From: CAVQFB01 sp963711675
GTDB lineage: Bacteria; Acidobacteriota; Terriglobia; Terriglobales; Acidobacteriaceae
Length of the DNA stretch: 64,000 bases
Assembly: GCA_963711675.1 (NCBI GenBank)
Contig: CAVQFB010000016.1
Location: 62,001 to 126,000 of the forward strand
Direction: 5' to 3'
The notes below the pieces were generated by a model. That model was not told the origin of the DNA. It saw only the letters and a list, made by a program, of their open reading frames with translations, and did not search any database. Both the position numbers and the translations under genes were made by a program. Positions 35,574-45,262 of the stretch are shown in pieces. Within the stretch, counting starts at the first letter, position 1, and each line of letters starts with the position of its first letter.

Positions 35574-38309
35574 CTACTTCTGATGCCCGGCGCTCAGAAT
35601 ATTCACGTAGAGCCGCACCGCTCCGGGAACCCCGGCCGGCAACTGGCGAAAGAACGAGTATCCGGTATAGATGTATGTCCCTTTGCCAAACTGTGCCCGC
35701 AGTAATCCACCTTGCTGAGGTTGCTCGCCGGGATCATGGCACGCCAGCAGCGGCGTGAACGCCTTGTCCCACTGATTCATGAAATACAGACCGCGTTCCT
35801 GCACCCAGCCATCGAAGTCGTGCTGCGTGATTTCGTTGGGGTAGCGAAAGATGGGGTCATCTTTGGCGAGGATCTCCACCGGCGCCTCTTCTACTGAAAC
35901 CCGCGCCCGGCTGAGTTGGGCCGGAAACGGCGTGAAGTGCCCGCTATTGAAGTCGCCCACCCCGGCGTTGTACTGCACGACCAGCGTTCCTCCGGCGAAC
36001 ACAAAATCGAGCAGCCGCTTGTTATTCGCCACCAGATCTTTCTGCGTGTCATAGGCGCGGATGCCCAGCACGATAGTTCCGAAACGGCTCAGGTCTTCAC
36101 TTGCCAGCTTCTCTGCGGGTACCGGCGTGACATTCATTCCGAGCTGGTTCAGCACAGTGGGAATGTCGTCGCCTGCTCCCATTACATAGCCGACTTTCAA
36201 ATTGGTGGGAACTCTTACATCCACGATGCTCACTCGCTGCACAGCGGGCTGGTAGTAGTAGAAAGTATCGAGATCGTCGCGGGTCACGACATTGAAGCCG
36301 TCCGCATATCTCTTGCTGGAGTGCTCGAGCACTGCCTCAACGCGCTGGCGCTGTTCTTTGAGATCTCCGGGGGTAACGCGGAATTCCGCGTCCTTCGACT
36401 CGCCAGCTTCTTGGAATGGGATCGGCTGTTGCGATGGTTCGGAGCGCCATCCTTTTGGAAGCTCCAGTCGCACATGCGATTCTAGCGGTCCCGTCAGATA
36501 ATCCTTGACGCCAACCGTGATTGACGTGGCGCCCTGATGGCTGACCGGGATCACGGACGTTGAGGGCTCCAGCGCCACAGAAAACGGCGGTCCCACGGCA
36601 AGGGATCGTTCCCTCGGGCCATCGGGCGTGCCGTAGTCCACCATCGCTACCGCACGAGCGGTTCCGCGTTTCCCGCCGAACGTGTAGTCCAGGTGCGCAC
36701 GTACCGGAGGAGGCGGGAAGGGAAGAGTCACACATTGGGGCTCGTCGATCTTGTTGATCGTTTCCGTCTCCGGATCGTCTCGATGCCAGTATGGCCGCGT
36801 GTATGGCGCGTCAGCCGGAACTGTGATCTGAAAGTTCTCCAGATAGAATACCGCCGGTGTACCTGTAATCGCCTTAAAAACGGATTTCGATTTCCAGCCC
36901 ACAGGCAAGTCAAGTATGACTGGCTGTCCTTGCACGTTACTCGCAACGCTTGCGCTGACCTTTACCTTAAAGCTCTGCCCCGGAATCGCCATAAACGCTT
37001 CTTCCGGCGTCTTTCCTGCAGGAGCATCCACCGACACGGTGAATTCGACTCCCAGCGCGAGGTTTGCAGCCTTTTCAAACTGGTCTCGCTTGGTTCGGAG
37101 CGCGGCGAGCAATGTTTGCTGTGCCGGCTTCGACAATCCTGAATTCTTGTTAATCTGCTGAATCAAATCTTCCACGATTGCCAGCCCGTCCAGCAGCGGC
37201 TTCGCGGCATCCGGCGCGCTGTTCTCGTCCACGTGACCAGCGTCGGTCACATCTTTCTGAGTCTTCGCCAATGCGGGACGGAGAAACGGAACCTTCGTTT
37301 CTTCAGACCCTAGGTCGGACGCCAGGCCGGGCAGCGTCGTATCGATCCCGTCAAAGAAGTTTTCTTCGTGTGCTTTCTTGTCTGCCGGCGCCGACAAAAC
37401 CGAGTCGATCAACTTGTAATACGTGAACCGATCTCCCGGTTCCACCGACCACCCCCCTGCCCCCTGCGACAGCTGATGCTTCAAACCCCGCATCGCGAAC
37501 TGAATGTACGAAGTCTGCAGCAGGTCATCTTTCTGTCCTGTATTCAGGCGCAGGGTGTAGTTCTCATCCGGACAGGTGTTGGCCATGAATCCACACACAT
37601 TCCCGATATAGAGCTTCTTCGCCTGCCATGGCGCCAGGCCTTCCTTGATCTGTTCGGGAAAACGCGCGGGATCGGCGGCCGCACGAAACGCCTCCTTCGT
37701 CACAATGGCTGAGGCCTGGTGGTGACCATGTCCATCGCGATCTGTGCCGCTGAATCTTGCTATCAGCACATCGGGCCGGAAGGTTCGTATGACCCGCACC
37801 ATATCCTCAAGCGCGATATCATGGCCATGCCATTTCTGGAACGTCTCGTCAGGACTCTTCGAGAAGCCGAAGTCAGCCACGCGGCTGAATCTTTGCTCCA
37901 CTCCGTAATAGCGATCCGAGGCCAGAAGTTCGAGCGTTCGCAAAACCCCCAGCACATCGAACAGATTGCTGCCCACCTTGTTCTGACCGCCCTCGCCCCG
38001 GGTCAACGTAAGCAACAGTGTCGAGACGCCCTTTCCTCGTGATTCGAGCGTCAGCATGCCGCCATCTTCATCGTCCGGGTGCGCAGTAGTCTGCATCAGG
38101 CGCGCCGTAGTGTTCAGGCGGCGGAGCACCTCCTTCAATCCGGTAAAGCCGGAATCCTGCGGAAGCGGCTTGACGGGATCAGCATGGTCCCCGCTAGTCT
38201 CCGGTGGCGCCGCGAAGACGAAAAGCGTGGCCAGCAACAAAACCGAGCCGACGGTCAAAATAATGTAGGGAAATCGACGGGGAAAGGCCTCGGGGCCGGA
38301 CTTTATCAT
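35574..38309 (-). CDS. PIG-L-family deacetylase with large C-terminal region
   Basis: 911 residues from the ATG at 38309. A membrane or signal segment (RFPYIILTVGSVLLLATLFVFA) is followed at ~80-330 by a PIG-L/LmbE domain: TAHPDDEDGGML (metal site A-H-P-D-D), RPDVLIARFSG and DGHGHHQASA. In this family the domain removes N-acetyl groups from sugar derivatives using zinc. The remaining ~550 residues include Ig-like or beta segments (SVDAPAGKTPEEAF, PVSHQGATSITVGV) and a C-terminal part with TIVLGIRAYDTQKDLVANN and GGTLVVQYN, resembling the class-I glutaminase-like (ThuA-like) fold without a clear Cys. Probably periplasmic. The substrate is unknown. Confidence 0.82.
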   Translation of the reverse strand: MIKSGPEAFPRRFPYIILTVGSVLLLATLFVFAAPPETSGDHADPVKPLPQDSGFTGLKEVLRRLNTTARLMQTTAHPDDEDGGMLTLESRGKGVSTLLLTLTRGEGGQNKVGSNLFDVLGVLRTLELLASDRYYGVEQRFSRVADFGFSKSPDETFQKWHGHDIALEDMVRVIRTFRPDVLIARFSGTDRDGHGHHQASAIVTKEAFRAAADPARFPEQIKEGLAPWQAKKLYIGNVCGFMANTCPDENYTLRLNTGQKDDLLQTSYIQFAMRGLKHQLSQGAGGWSVEPGDRFTYYKLIDSVLSAPADKKAHEENFFDGIDTTLPGLASDLGSEETKVPFLRPALAKTQKDVTDAGHVDENSAPDAAKPLLDGLAIVEDLIQQINKNSGLSKPAQQTLLAALRTKRDQFEKAANLALGVEFTVSVDAPAGKTPEEAFMAIPGQSFKVKVSASVASNVQGQPVILDLPVGWKSKSVFKAITGTPAVFYLENFQITVPADAPYTRPYWHRDDPETETINKIDEPQCVTLPFPPPPVRAHLDYTFGGKRGTARAVAMVDYGTPDGPRERSLAVGPPFSVALEPSTSVIPVSHQGATSITVGVKDYLTGPLESHVRLELPKGWRSEPSQQPIPFQEAGESKDAEFRVTPGDLKEQRQRVEAVLEHSSKRYADGFNVVTRDDLDTFYYYQPAVQRVSIVDVRVPTNLKVGYVMGAGDDIPTVLNQLGMNVTPVPAEKLASEDLSRFGTIVLGIRAYDTQKDLVANNKRLLDFVFAGGTLVVQYNAGVGDFNSGHFTPFPAQLSRARVSVEEAPVEILAKDDPIFRYPNEITQHDFDGWVQERGLYFMNQWDKAFTPLLACHDPGEQPQQGGLLRAQFGKGTYIYTGYSFFRQLPAGVPGAVRLYVNILSAGHQK

Positions 38310-38444
38310 CTTAAAAAGGATGGTTCTTGGGGCAATAGGAAGCAAAATGTTTTCAGGTGGTACTTGAGTATTGGACTGCCTCGCGCGGCAACGGTTAGCA
38401 GTTTGCCAACCTGCCGGTGCAACGCCCGCCACAAGTCTAAACCT

Positions 38445-40853
38445 TTACGGTGCTCTCCGCCCGGCCATGAACCTCTGCTGGCACCCGCTCGCCAGGTTGC
38501 GCAACTCGGCGAACTCCGGGCCTCCTCGCAGAGTCTGTAGTAATGGATCGTCCTGCAGGGCGCTTACCGCACAGTAATTCTCCTCAATGGCTCGCCGCAG
38601 AAACTTGACGGCTGTGGTCTTCTCGCCGCAGTGCGCGAAGATCGCACCCTGATAGTACTTGAGTTCTGAGTCCCGCTCCGGCAGCAGGCTCGTCTCCGCT
38701 GTGCTCGCAATCTTATCCATTTCCGCGTTATTGCCATCCAGACAAGCCGTCATGAAGCCGCGCATCCACATGGGATTGTCCGACATGCGCTGGACCATCT
38801 GCCGGGTGTCGTCCAGTTTGCCCATGCGCAGGTACACCGACGCGCTCACCGCTGTCGAATATTCCGACCCGGTGTCCATCCTCAGATAGTCGAGCGCCCG
38901 CTGGTTCTTTCCTGCCTCGAAGAAGGCGAATCCACATGAGCGAAAATTGTAGTTTCCGGAATCGATCCCGGAGGCGGCTTCACATTCCTGCTGCGCTTCA
39001 TCGAGCAGACCTGCATAGCGCAATACGTAGGAGAGCGAGAAGTGTGCCATCGCGTTTTCAGGACGCCGCTTCACCAGGTCATCGGCGTCCATATAGGCCT
39101 GCTTCAGATTTCCGTGTTCCACGCGATTCTGGGCGAGATATCCGGCAGCCGACACTCGACTCGGCTCCAGCGACAGCGCGCGCTCATAAGCTGCATCCGA
39201 CTTCTTGTACAAGTCCTCTCCGCCGCCGGAGTACACTGCGTCGAAATAGTAGCGCCGTCCCAGAACTTCCCATGCCGGAGCGTAAGTCGGGTCCAGTTGC
39301 ACCGCGCGCTCAAGCATGGTGATCGCATTGCGATTGGGGCCCGGATCGTGCGGCATGTTCACCGTACGCAAGTAGAGGTCGTAGGCTTCCGGATTCGTGG
39401 GGTACGTACTCGTATCCATCGAACCGCCCGCAGCTCCCAGAGCCGGAAGCAGCCCTTGCCGCACTCTCTTCGTCAGCGCCGCCTGCAGCGCGATGAAATC
39501 GTTGGCCGGAGCATCCACCGTGGTTTGCCAAAGCAGACGGTTATCCCTTACCTCGATCGCCTCCAGCGTCACGATCAGGTTCTTATCCTGGCGGATGAAA
39601 TGCCCCGTGAGCACATTCGCCACGCGCAGTTCCTGTCCGGCCTTTTGCGGATCTACGTCCGGGCCGCTGTACTTCTGCGTCGTACTCGACGGGCGAATTT
39701 CGAGGTAATGCATATACGTCAAGGCATTGGCGATTTCATCCGCAAGAGCAAATCGCAGGTAATCGCTGGCCTGGTCGTTATTCATGTTGCGCAGCGGCAG
39801 CACCGCAATCGTATTCCGAGCCACGGTGGCCGCAGTTCCCGCTGCACGGTGTTTGAGCCACCAGGCTCCGAAGGGAACCATCAGCGTCACCAACAGCGCC
39901 AGCGCACCCAGCAGTAGATACAAAAAACTGCGGCTGGAACTTTGGAAGGTTTTTGTGGACCCTCGAAGCGGGGAGGTCAGGTGCGAGCCGCTCTTGACGA
40001 GTCCAGACTCGGTTTCTTTCCGCAACTTCTGAAGATCGGCCTTCATCTCCGCGGCGGTCTGGTACCGCTTCTCGCGGTCCTTGTCCATCGCCTTTCCGAT
40101 GATGGCTTCGAGTTCCTTTGGGACATTCGGATTGACGGAGGTTGGCGGCGCAGGCTTCTGGTGAAGAACGGCGTCCAGAGTGGTGACGATATTCGTGCCC
40201 GAGAACGGCTTTTTCCCTGTAGCCATCTCGTACAACACAGTCCCGAAGGAGAAGATGTCGCTGCGTGCGTCCAGGTTCTCGCTCCGAGCTTGTTCCGGAG
40301 ACATATAGACAGCTGTACCAGGAATGACGCCGACTGCGGTCAGGGAATCCTCGACGGGACCGTCGCCTCCCGACGCGCGGTCGCGCGCGAGCTTCGCCAA
40401 TCCGAAATCGAGAACCTTCACCTGGCCGCTTTTGGTCAAAAAGATGTTTGCCGGCTTTACGTCGCGATGAACGATGCCTTTGGCGTGTGAGGCCGCCAGC
40501 GCGTCCGCAGTCTGCATTCCGACTTCGAGAATCTGATCCAGTTGCAGGGGCTTGCCATGAATACGCTGCTTCAGGCTCTCGCCTTCCAGCTTCTCCATTA
40601 CGATGAATGGATGCCCGTTGTTGTCCTCGATGTCGTGGATGGTGCAGATATTCGGGTGGTTTAACTGCGATGCCGCTCGCGCTTCGCGTTCAAAGCGATC
40701 CAGAGACTTGCGGTCTCCAACCAGGTTTTCAGGAATGAACTTGAGAGCAACGTGCCGCCCCAGACGGGTATCTTCCGCTTCATACACTATTCCCATGCCA
40801 CCGCCGCCGAGTTTACCCAGGATGCGATAGTGGGAGACCGTTTGGCCGATCAT
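38445..40853 (-). CDS. Membrane Ser/Thr protein kinase with TolB-like and TPR regions
   Basis: 802 residues. Kinase domain at ~1-275: glycine loop LGGGGMGIVYEAED, VALKFI (Lys), HRDVKPANIFL and LDFGLAKLARD, then VYMSPEQARSENLD. One transmembrane helix follows (~313-332, YLLLGALALLVTLMVPFGAWW). The extracytoplasmic part starts with IAVLPLRNMNNDQASDYLRFALADEI, a TolB-like/FlgO-like domain frequent in acidobacterial kinases, and ends in TPR-like repeats (~500-790). PknB-type kinases with such sensor regions are abundant in this phylum; the target is unknown. All catalytic motifs are intact. Transcribed divergently from the DUF2934 gene. Confidence 0.9.
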   Translation of the reverse strand: MIGQTVSHYRILGKLGGGGMGIVYEAEDTRLGRHVALKFIPENLVGDRKSLDRFEREARAASQLNHPNICTIHDIEDNNGHPFIVMEKLEGESLKQRIHGKPLQLDQILEVGMQTADALAASHAKGIVHRDVKPANIFLTKSGQVKVLDFGLAKLARDRASGGDGPVEDSLTAVGVIPGTAVYMSPEQARSENLDARSDIFSFGTVLYEMATGKKPFSGTNIVTTLDAVLHQKPAPPTSVNPNVPKELEAIIGKAMDKDREKRYQTAAEMKADLQKLRKETESGLVKSGSHLTSPLRGSTKTFQSSSRSFLYLLLGALALLVTLMVPFGAWWLKHRAAGTAATVARNTIAVLPLRNMNNDQASDYLRFALADEIANALTYMHYLEIRPSSTTQKYSGPDVDPQKAGQELRVANVLTGHFIRQDKNLIVTLEAIEVRDNRLLWQTTVDAPANDFIALQAALTKRVRQGLLPALGAAGGSMDTSTYPTNPEAYDLYLRTVNMPHDPGPNRNAITMLERAVQLDPTYAPAWEVLGRRYYFDAVYSGGGEDLYKKSDAAYERALSLEPSRVSAAGYLAQNRVEHGNLKQAYMDADDLVKRRPENAMAHFSLSYVLRYAGLLDEAQQECEAASGIDSGNYNFRSCGFAFFEAGKNQRALDYLRMDTGSEYSTAVSASVYLRMGKLDDTRQMVQRMSDNPMWMRGFMTACLDGNNAEMDKIASTAETSLLPERDSELKYYQGAIFAHCGEKTTAVKFLRRAIEENYCAVSALQDDPLLQTLRGGPEFAELRNLASGCQQRFMAGRRAP

Positions 40854-41184
40854 GGGGAGGTCTCGCTCCTGTCGGCGGCTATGTTAGGCCCTGGCCAAGG
40901 TCCGGTCAACCCGGAAAGACCTAAAGCGGTGGGTCAGTTTGCTTTTCATTCCATTTTTTGTCATCCCGAAGCCCCGCGTTTTCTCCAGCGGGGCGAGAGC
41001 CTGCCCTGAGCGACGCGAGCCTTATCGAGCGAGTCGAGCGGGGATCTCGCTGCGGGGTCTGGCAAGTTGGCCCACTAACAGACGTAGACCTCCGTGTCCT
41101 CGATGTCACAGACCAAATTCCTGCAAGGGCCGATACTCATTCTGAGACTTCGGAGTGCGCTAGACCCGAAGTTGCGATACGGCG
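40854..41184. other. Intergenic region with dispersed-repeat sequence
   Basis: 331 bases between the divergent kinase and DUF2934 genes. From 40960 it begins TGTCATCCCGA and continues with GAGCGACGCGAGCC and GCGAGTCGAGCGGGGATCTCGC, the kind of imperfect repeat often found between genes in this phylum and also seen near 42850, 57875 and 58560. No protein gene is convincing. Confidence 0.5.
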
Positions 41185-41623
41185 ATGGAAACGCGTACAG
41201 AATTGTTCCTCCGAATACCTGAGCCCGATCATCATGCCTCGCCCGAATTCACCGAGGCTGTTCGCCAGCGTGCCCAGCAACTCTATGAACTCCACGGAAA
41301 AGTGCCAGGCCACGATCTGGAAAACTGGGTGCAAGCGGAAGCCGAAGTCAGGGCACGCCTCGCGGCCCAAGCGATTTCAACCCCTCACGACGCGGCGGGC
41401 AACGCCCGGAATCCGTCACCTGAGGATAAAGATCGATGGCGTGACCTACACCGGCGAGTACGACCCAGCAACTTCCGGAGACTACACCCCAACCGAGTTC
41501 AATGCAGGCGCTCCGGTGGAAGTCTTCTTTGAAGGGGACAACATGATTTTGAAGCGCCGGAACGGCGAGCAACTCAGGACCCGGATCGTTCGGAGAGAGC
41601 GCGAAGAGACGCACGGCACCTAG
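41185..41623 (+). CDS. DUF2934-type protein, frameshifted
   Basis: The first frame (from ATG 41185) has a DUF2934-like stretch at ~residues 20-55: EFTEAVRQRAQQLYELHGKVPGHDLENWVQAEAEV. After ~41400 this frame loses character while the neighbouring frame gives IKIDGVTYTGEYDPATSGDY and PVEVFFEGDNMILKRRNGEQL to a stop at 41623. A one-base shift near 41390-41410 would join them into a ~145-residue protein. Function unknown; DUF2934 proteins are small and common in Acidobacteriota and Proteobacteria. Alternatively the two parts are separate small genes. Confidence 0.5.
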
Positions 41624-41628
41624 GTCAT

Positions 41629-42820
41629 TCACGCGTCCAAATACAGCCCGGCCGAAGATCCCACCCACTCCATATCCCGGTTGTGGTCGACGCCCATCAT
41701 CAAGCCGCGGCCCATGCGGATGATGGTCAGCACCGGGACCAACTCTTCCAGCCAGATGTACATGATCCGAACTTCGGCCTTGGTGCCGCCAAACGGACTC
41801 TCGATCACGGACTCGAAATGCATCCTTTCCTGCAGGATGTACTGCGACCGCTTGTCGGCCGGAACTCCAGTAACATCTTCCTTTTTCGGGGCGATGATCA
41901 CTCCAAGCCCTGCGAATGAGTACAGCGGTTTCAAGGCATAGTTTTCCAGATCGTCCGGCATGCGGTCGAGTTTGTCCAGAAACCAGGTCTTCGGCACCGA
42001 TTCGTGCTTCAAGTACGGGATCGAATATTTGCTGATGCGGAAATACCAGTTCGGGTGCCCCGCCCACTCGACATCCAATTCATCCCGAAAATCAAAAGCT
42101 GGCTTGATTCCTTTGCGCTCCAGTTCATCCACAATCGCCCGGTTGTAAATGCGTTCGATCGGGACCCGCCTGCCGGCGTCCTCGTATAAAAGCCGGTTGC
42201 CTTCTTTCTTGATCTTGGTGATGCAGACCGCCTTAACGCCCAGCAATTTTTCGGTGAGCAGGAAATCCGGTAACGTCTTCTGATGTAGAGGGTCGATCTC
42301 CATCAGCACCACATTTTCCGGATCGTGATCGCCAACAATCGCCCGCCGTAAGAGCTTCTGATAAGAATCTTCGCTCGAGCCCGCCCAGCAAATATTTCAG
42401 CTCGCGATCCAAACCAAACACGTCGATGTAGCTTTTCGCGAGGACCGGCTGATACGCGTACAGAGAAGGGAAGGCCTGCAATTCGACCAGCTTGGGCTGC
42501 AGTTCGCCGGCGTGATCCCGAACCATTCCAAAATCCACCTGAACGAACATGGGATTTGGCGGCTCGGAGGGCACATTAAACTCGGCGGGAATCGATTCGT
42601 TCGATATGGCGTGATACTTGGGATCGTCCACTAACTGATGGACGAGTTCCTGCCCGAACCGCGCCATGCGTTCCAGCAGAGACTTCGGAAAGAAGCACGG
42701 CGTCTCTGACACCCGGAACTTTACCGGCGTCCCACACTGCTCCTCCATGTGCTGGAGGAAAGCCTGGTACATCTCTGGCCTGTAATCTGCGTTGAATTGC
42801 CGGCGGAGAGAGGGGATCAT
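41629..42820 (-). CDS. ATP-grasp-like protein (one frameshift)
   Basis: About 395 residues after joining two frames near 42375. The N-terminal part (MIPSLRRQFNADYRPEMYQAF, PMFVQVDFGMVRDHAGELQPKLVELQAFPS) and the C-terminal part (LKPLYSFAGLGVIIAPKKEDV, YILQERMHFESVIESPFGG, EVRIMYIWLEELVPVLTIIRMGRGLMMG) together resemble an ATP-grasp ligase: K-P-x-x-S-x-x-G lysine loop, Q-E-R, and acidic metal residues at the end. It is the last gene of a five-gene minus-strand operon. Product unknown. The frame break is most easily a single missing or extra base. Confidence 0.65.
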
Positions 42821-42942
42821 GATCTGGTTTCAACCAACAAAATTGGAGATGGCCATTCCGAGAGGCGCTGGCGCCGAGGAATCTGCATTTCTCGCCTGGC
42901 GCGATTCTCCGTGTTTCGGTGCCTCTGTGGTGAAAAGGTTCT

Positions 42943-44022
42943 CTACGCTTCCAGCAGGAACTGTCCCCGTCGCATGATCTGCTGGCCGTCGGCCCAGATG
43001 TCGAAATTTCGCCCCACTACGTCAATGTGGGTCGACGAGTACCACTCCGCACCCGTGTGCGCGCCGTACGGATTGCCGAAGGCAATGTGTACGCCGGGAT
43101 ACTTCTCGTCCTGCAGAATCTGCCCGATCACGTCTTTCAATTCGACGTTGGTCCCGATCGCGAACTCGCCCACCAGATCGCTGTTCTCGTCTGTATGCGT
43201 GTAACGCCAGAAGTCTTCCTGCAGCTCGCGATTCGCCGAATACGCCCTGGTCAGGCGATTGCCCTTCACCTCGATGGTCAGGGGATTCTCCCGCAAGCTG
43301 CCGAACTTGGCGCACAGATAATCGCCGACCACGCCGTCAATCACGAATGTCCCGTTGACTTCACCCGGCGTGGTGAAAATTTCGCCTCCCGGCAGATTCC
43401 CCCATTTGTCCCGGCTGATAATCCCGCTCGTCTTCAGCCAGTGATAGTTCGGATTCATGTCGGCAACCAGGTCCGTCCCGGCAGGCGTCGTCGCCCGAAT
43501 CTGCTTCGCTTTGCGCGCGATCTCAACCACCTTGGTGCTGATGCGGTCTACCTTGTTGTAGTCCGCCCGCATTCCCTCCAGCATGATCTGACGGTTGATG
43601 TTCACCATATGCGCGTGGCGAATCTTGCGCCGGTTCACCACGTCCGTCATCTGCATGCGCGACTGCAGTTCGTTCATCTGCGCCTGCACGGCGAAGATGC
43701 TGACCTGGCTGTCTTCGAGATCGTCCAGAATCTCGCGCGGCAACTCCGTGAGCGGACGACGTGCCAAATCCTCCAATATCCACGCCTCATAAGGCGCACC
43801 CACTGACCGCAACTCGCGGATAATCGCCGCCGCAATCTGCTTGGTGACCTCATCCGTGATGACGCACACCTTTTCTTCAGGCTGCACCCGCAGGCAGACG
43901 TTCACTGCATTGCGGGCTCCGGGACTCAATTCCAGATCGAAAGGAAGATTGGTTAAGGCGTCCGACCCCTTGCCTGACTTGCCCAGGGTAGATTGAGTGG
44001 CTTGACCGGCAGGAACGTTCAT
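42943..44022 (-). CDS. M29-family aminopeptidase (aminopeptidase T-like)
   Basis: 359 residues. The second half shows the M29 pattern: TTPAGTDLVADMNPNYHW, GNLPGGEIFTTPGEVNGTFVIDGVV (the metal Glu region), GNPYGAHTGAEWYSSTHIDVVG (His/Asp ligands) near the C-terminus. M29 enzymes are dimetal aminopeptidases. Its start overlaps the stop of the carboxylate-amine ligase by one base (TAATG on the minus strand), so it is translationally coupled within an operon of ligases. In that setting it may trim or recycle the peptide made there, or it may be a degenerate structural homologue. Confidence 0.85.
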   Translation of the reverse strand: MNVPAGQATQSTLGKSGKGSDALTNLPFDLELSPGARNAVNVCLRVQPEEKVCVITDEVTKQIAAAIIRELRSVGAPYEAWILEDLARRPLTELPREILDDLEDSQVSIFAVQAQMNELQSRMQMTDVVNRRKIRHAHMVNINRQIMLEGMRADYNKVDRISTKVVEIARKAKQIRATTPAGTDLVADMNPNYHWLKTSGIISRDKWGNLPGGEIFTTPGEVNGTFVIDGVVGDYLCAKFGSLRENPLTIEVKGNRLTRAYSANRELQEDFWRYTHTDENSDLVGEFAIGTNVELKDVIGQILQDEKYPGVHIAFGNPYGAHTGAEWYSSTHIDVVGRNFDIWADGQQIMRRGQFLLEA

Positions 44023-45170
44023 TACCCTACTTTTCTAGCGGAAGCTTCGGCTTCGGTGTCGGCGACTCCCACTTCCGTCTCTTCGATAATATAGTCGACG
44101 ACCTTCTTCATGTCGCCTGTTTCCTGGTAAACACGCAGGGTCCGGTCGGCACCGGTACCCGTTTCCAGGATTTCGTGGATGTAGTCAATCTCCTCTCGCG
44201 AATCCAGTTCATCCACCACATCGTCGATGAACTCCAGGTATTCGTGGATCAGGTCACGCGCCGGAACTTCCTTCTGCTTGCCGAAATCGATCAGCTTGCC
44301 GTCCAGCCCATACCGCGCGGCACGCCACTTGTTCTCCATGATGAGCGCACGCCGATAGAGGCGGAACCCCTGATTCGCGGAATAGAGCTTGTAGAGCTTC
44401 GCGATCGTGGCCTGGATAAGCGCCGCCAGCGCTATGGTTTCATCCACCCGCATCGGAATGTCGCAAACCCGGAATTCCAGGGTGTTAAAGAATGGATGGG
44501 GCCTGATGTCCCACCAGATCTTCTTCGCGTTATCGATGCACCCGGTTTTGATCAGCAGCTTGATGAAGCTGTCGTATTCTCCCCAGCTCGGAAAATAATC
44601 GGGAATGTTCGTCCGCGGAAACTTGTCGAACACCTTGCAGCGGTACGACTTCAACCCCGTATTCATTCCCAGCCAGAACGGCGAATTGGTAGAGAGCGCA
44701 AGAATGTGCGGCAGAAAATAGCGCGCGTGATTCATCAGGTGGATCGCCGTCTCCCGGTCTTCCACTCCCACATGCACGTGCAGCCCAAAAATCAGGTTCG
44801 CCCGCGCCACCAGCTGCAGGTCTTCAACAATATTCTTGTAGCGCTCGTCCGCCGTGATCTCCTGCACTCGCCAGTCCGCAAACGGATGCGTCGCCGCCGA
44901 GGCCAGCCGCAAGCCGTTTTCCTTGGCCAGCTGGATCATGTCCCGGCGCAGCTTCTTGACCTCGGTCTTAGCTTCCTTGATGTTGTTGCAGACGGATGTT
45001 CCTACCTCAACCACAGACTGGTGCATCTCAGCCTTGACCCGCTCCTGCAGCATCATCCTGCCCTTCTCAATCATTTCGGCGTGGATGTGCGAGCGAAGAT
45101 CCCGCGTGACGGGATCCACCGTCTGATATTCCTCTTCGATCCCGATGGTGAAGACCGGATTCATGGACAT
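44022..45170 (-). CDS. Carboxylate-amine ligase (GCS2/YbdK-like)
   Basis: 382 residues of the glutamate-cysteine ligase type 2 fold. Motifs: FTIGIEEEYQTVDPVTRDL (metal-binding Glu cluster, canonical GIEEE), HQSVVEVGTSVCNNI, FGLHVHVGVEDRETAI, RPHPFFNTLEFRVCDIPMRVDETIALAAL. It joins a carboxylate to an amine with ATP; weak glutamate-cysteine ligase activity is known for E. coli YbdK. Third gene of the operon in the direction of transcription, 92 bases after the ATP-grasp gene and overlapping the M29 gene. Confidence 0.9.
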   Translation of the reverse strand: MSMNPVFTIGIEEEYQTVDPVTRDLRSHIHAEMIEKGRMMLQERVKAEMHQSVVEVGTSVCNNIKEAKTEVKKLRRDMIQLAKENGLRLASAATHPFADWRVQEITADERYKNIVEDLQLVARANLIFGLHVHVGVEDRETAIHLMNHARYFLPHILALSTNSPFWLGMNTGLKSYRCKVFDKFPRTNIPDYFPSWGEYDSFIKLLIKTGCIDNAKKIWWDIRPHPFFNTLEFRVCDIPMRVDETIALAALIQATIAKLYKLYSANQGFRLYRRALIMENKWRAARYGLDGKLIDFGKQKEVPARDLIHEYLEFIDDVVDELDSREEIDYIHEILETGTGADRTLRVYQETGDMKKVVDYIIEETEVGVADTEAEASARKVG

Positions 45171-45262
45171 GCTCTACCGCGCGGGGCGCCCGCCAACAGC
45201 CTGCGAGGGGAAATGGCTGAAGTGGCCCGTTTCTGAGCTAGCAGTATAACAATCGCGATCCG

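Noticed and set aside
39042..39917. 291-codon plus-strand ORF over the Ser/Thr kinase
   Set aside because: Antisense shadow of the kinase gene.
44175..45236. 353-codon plus-strand ORF over the GCS2 gene
   Set aside because: Antisense shadow; the minus-strand protein has clear family motifs.
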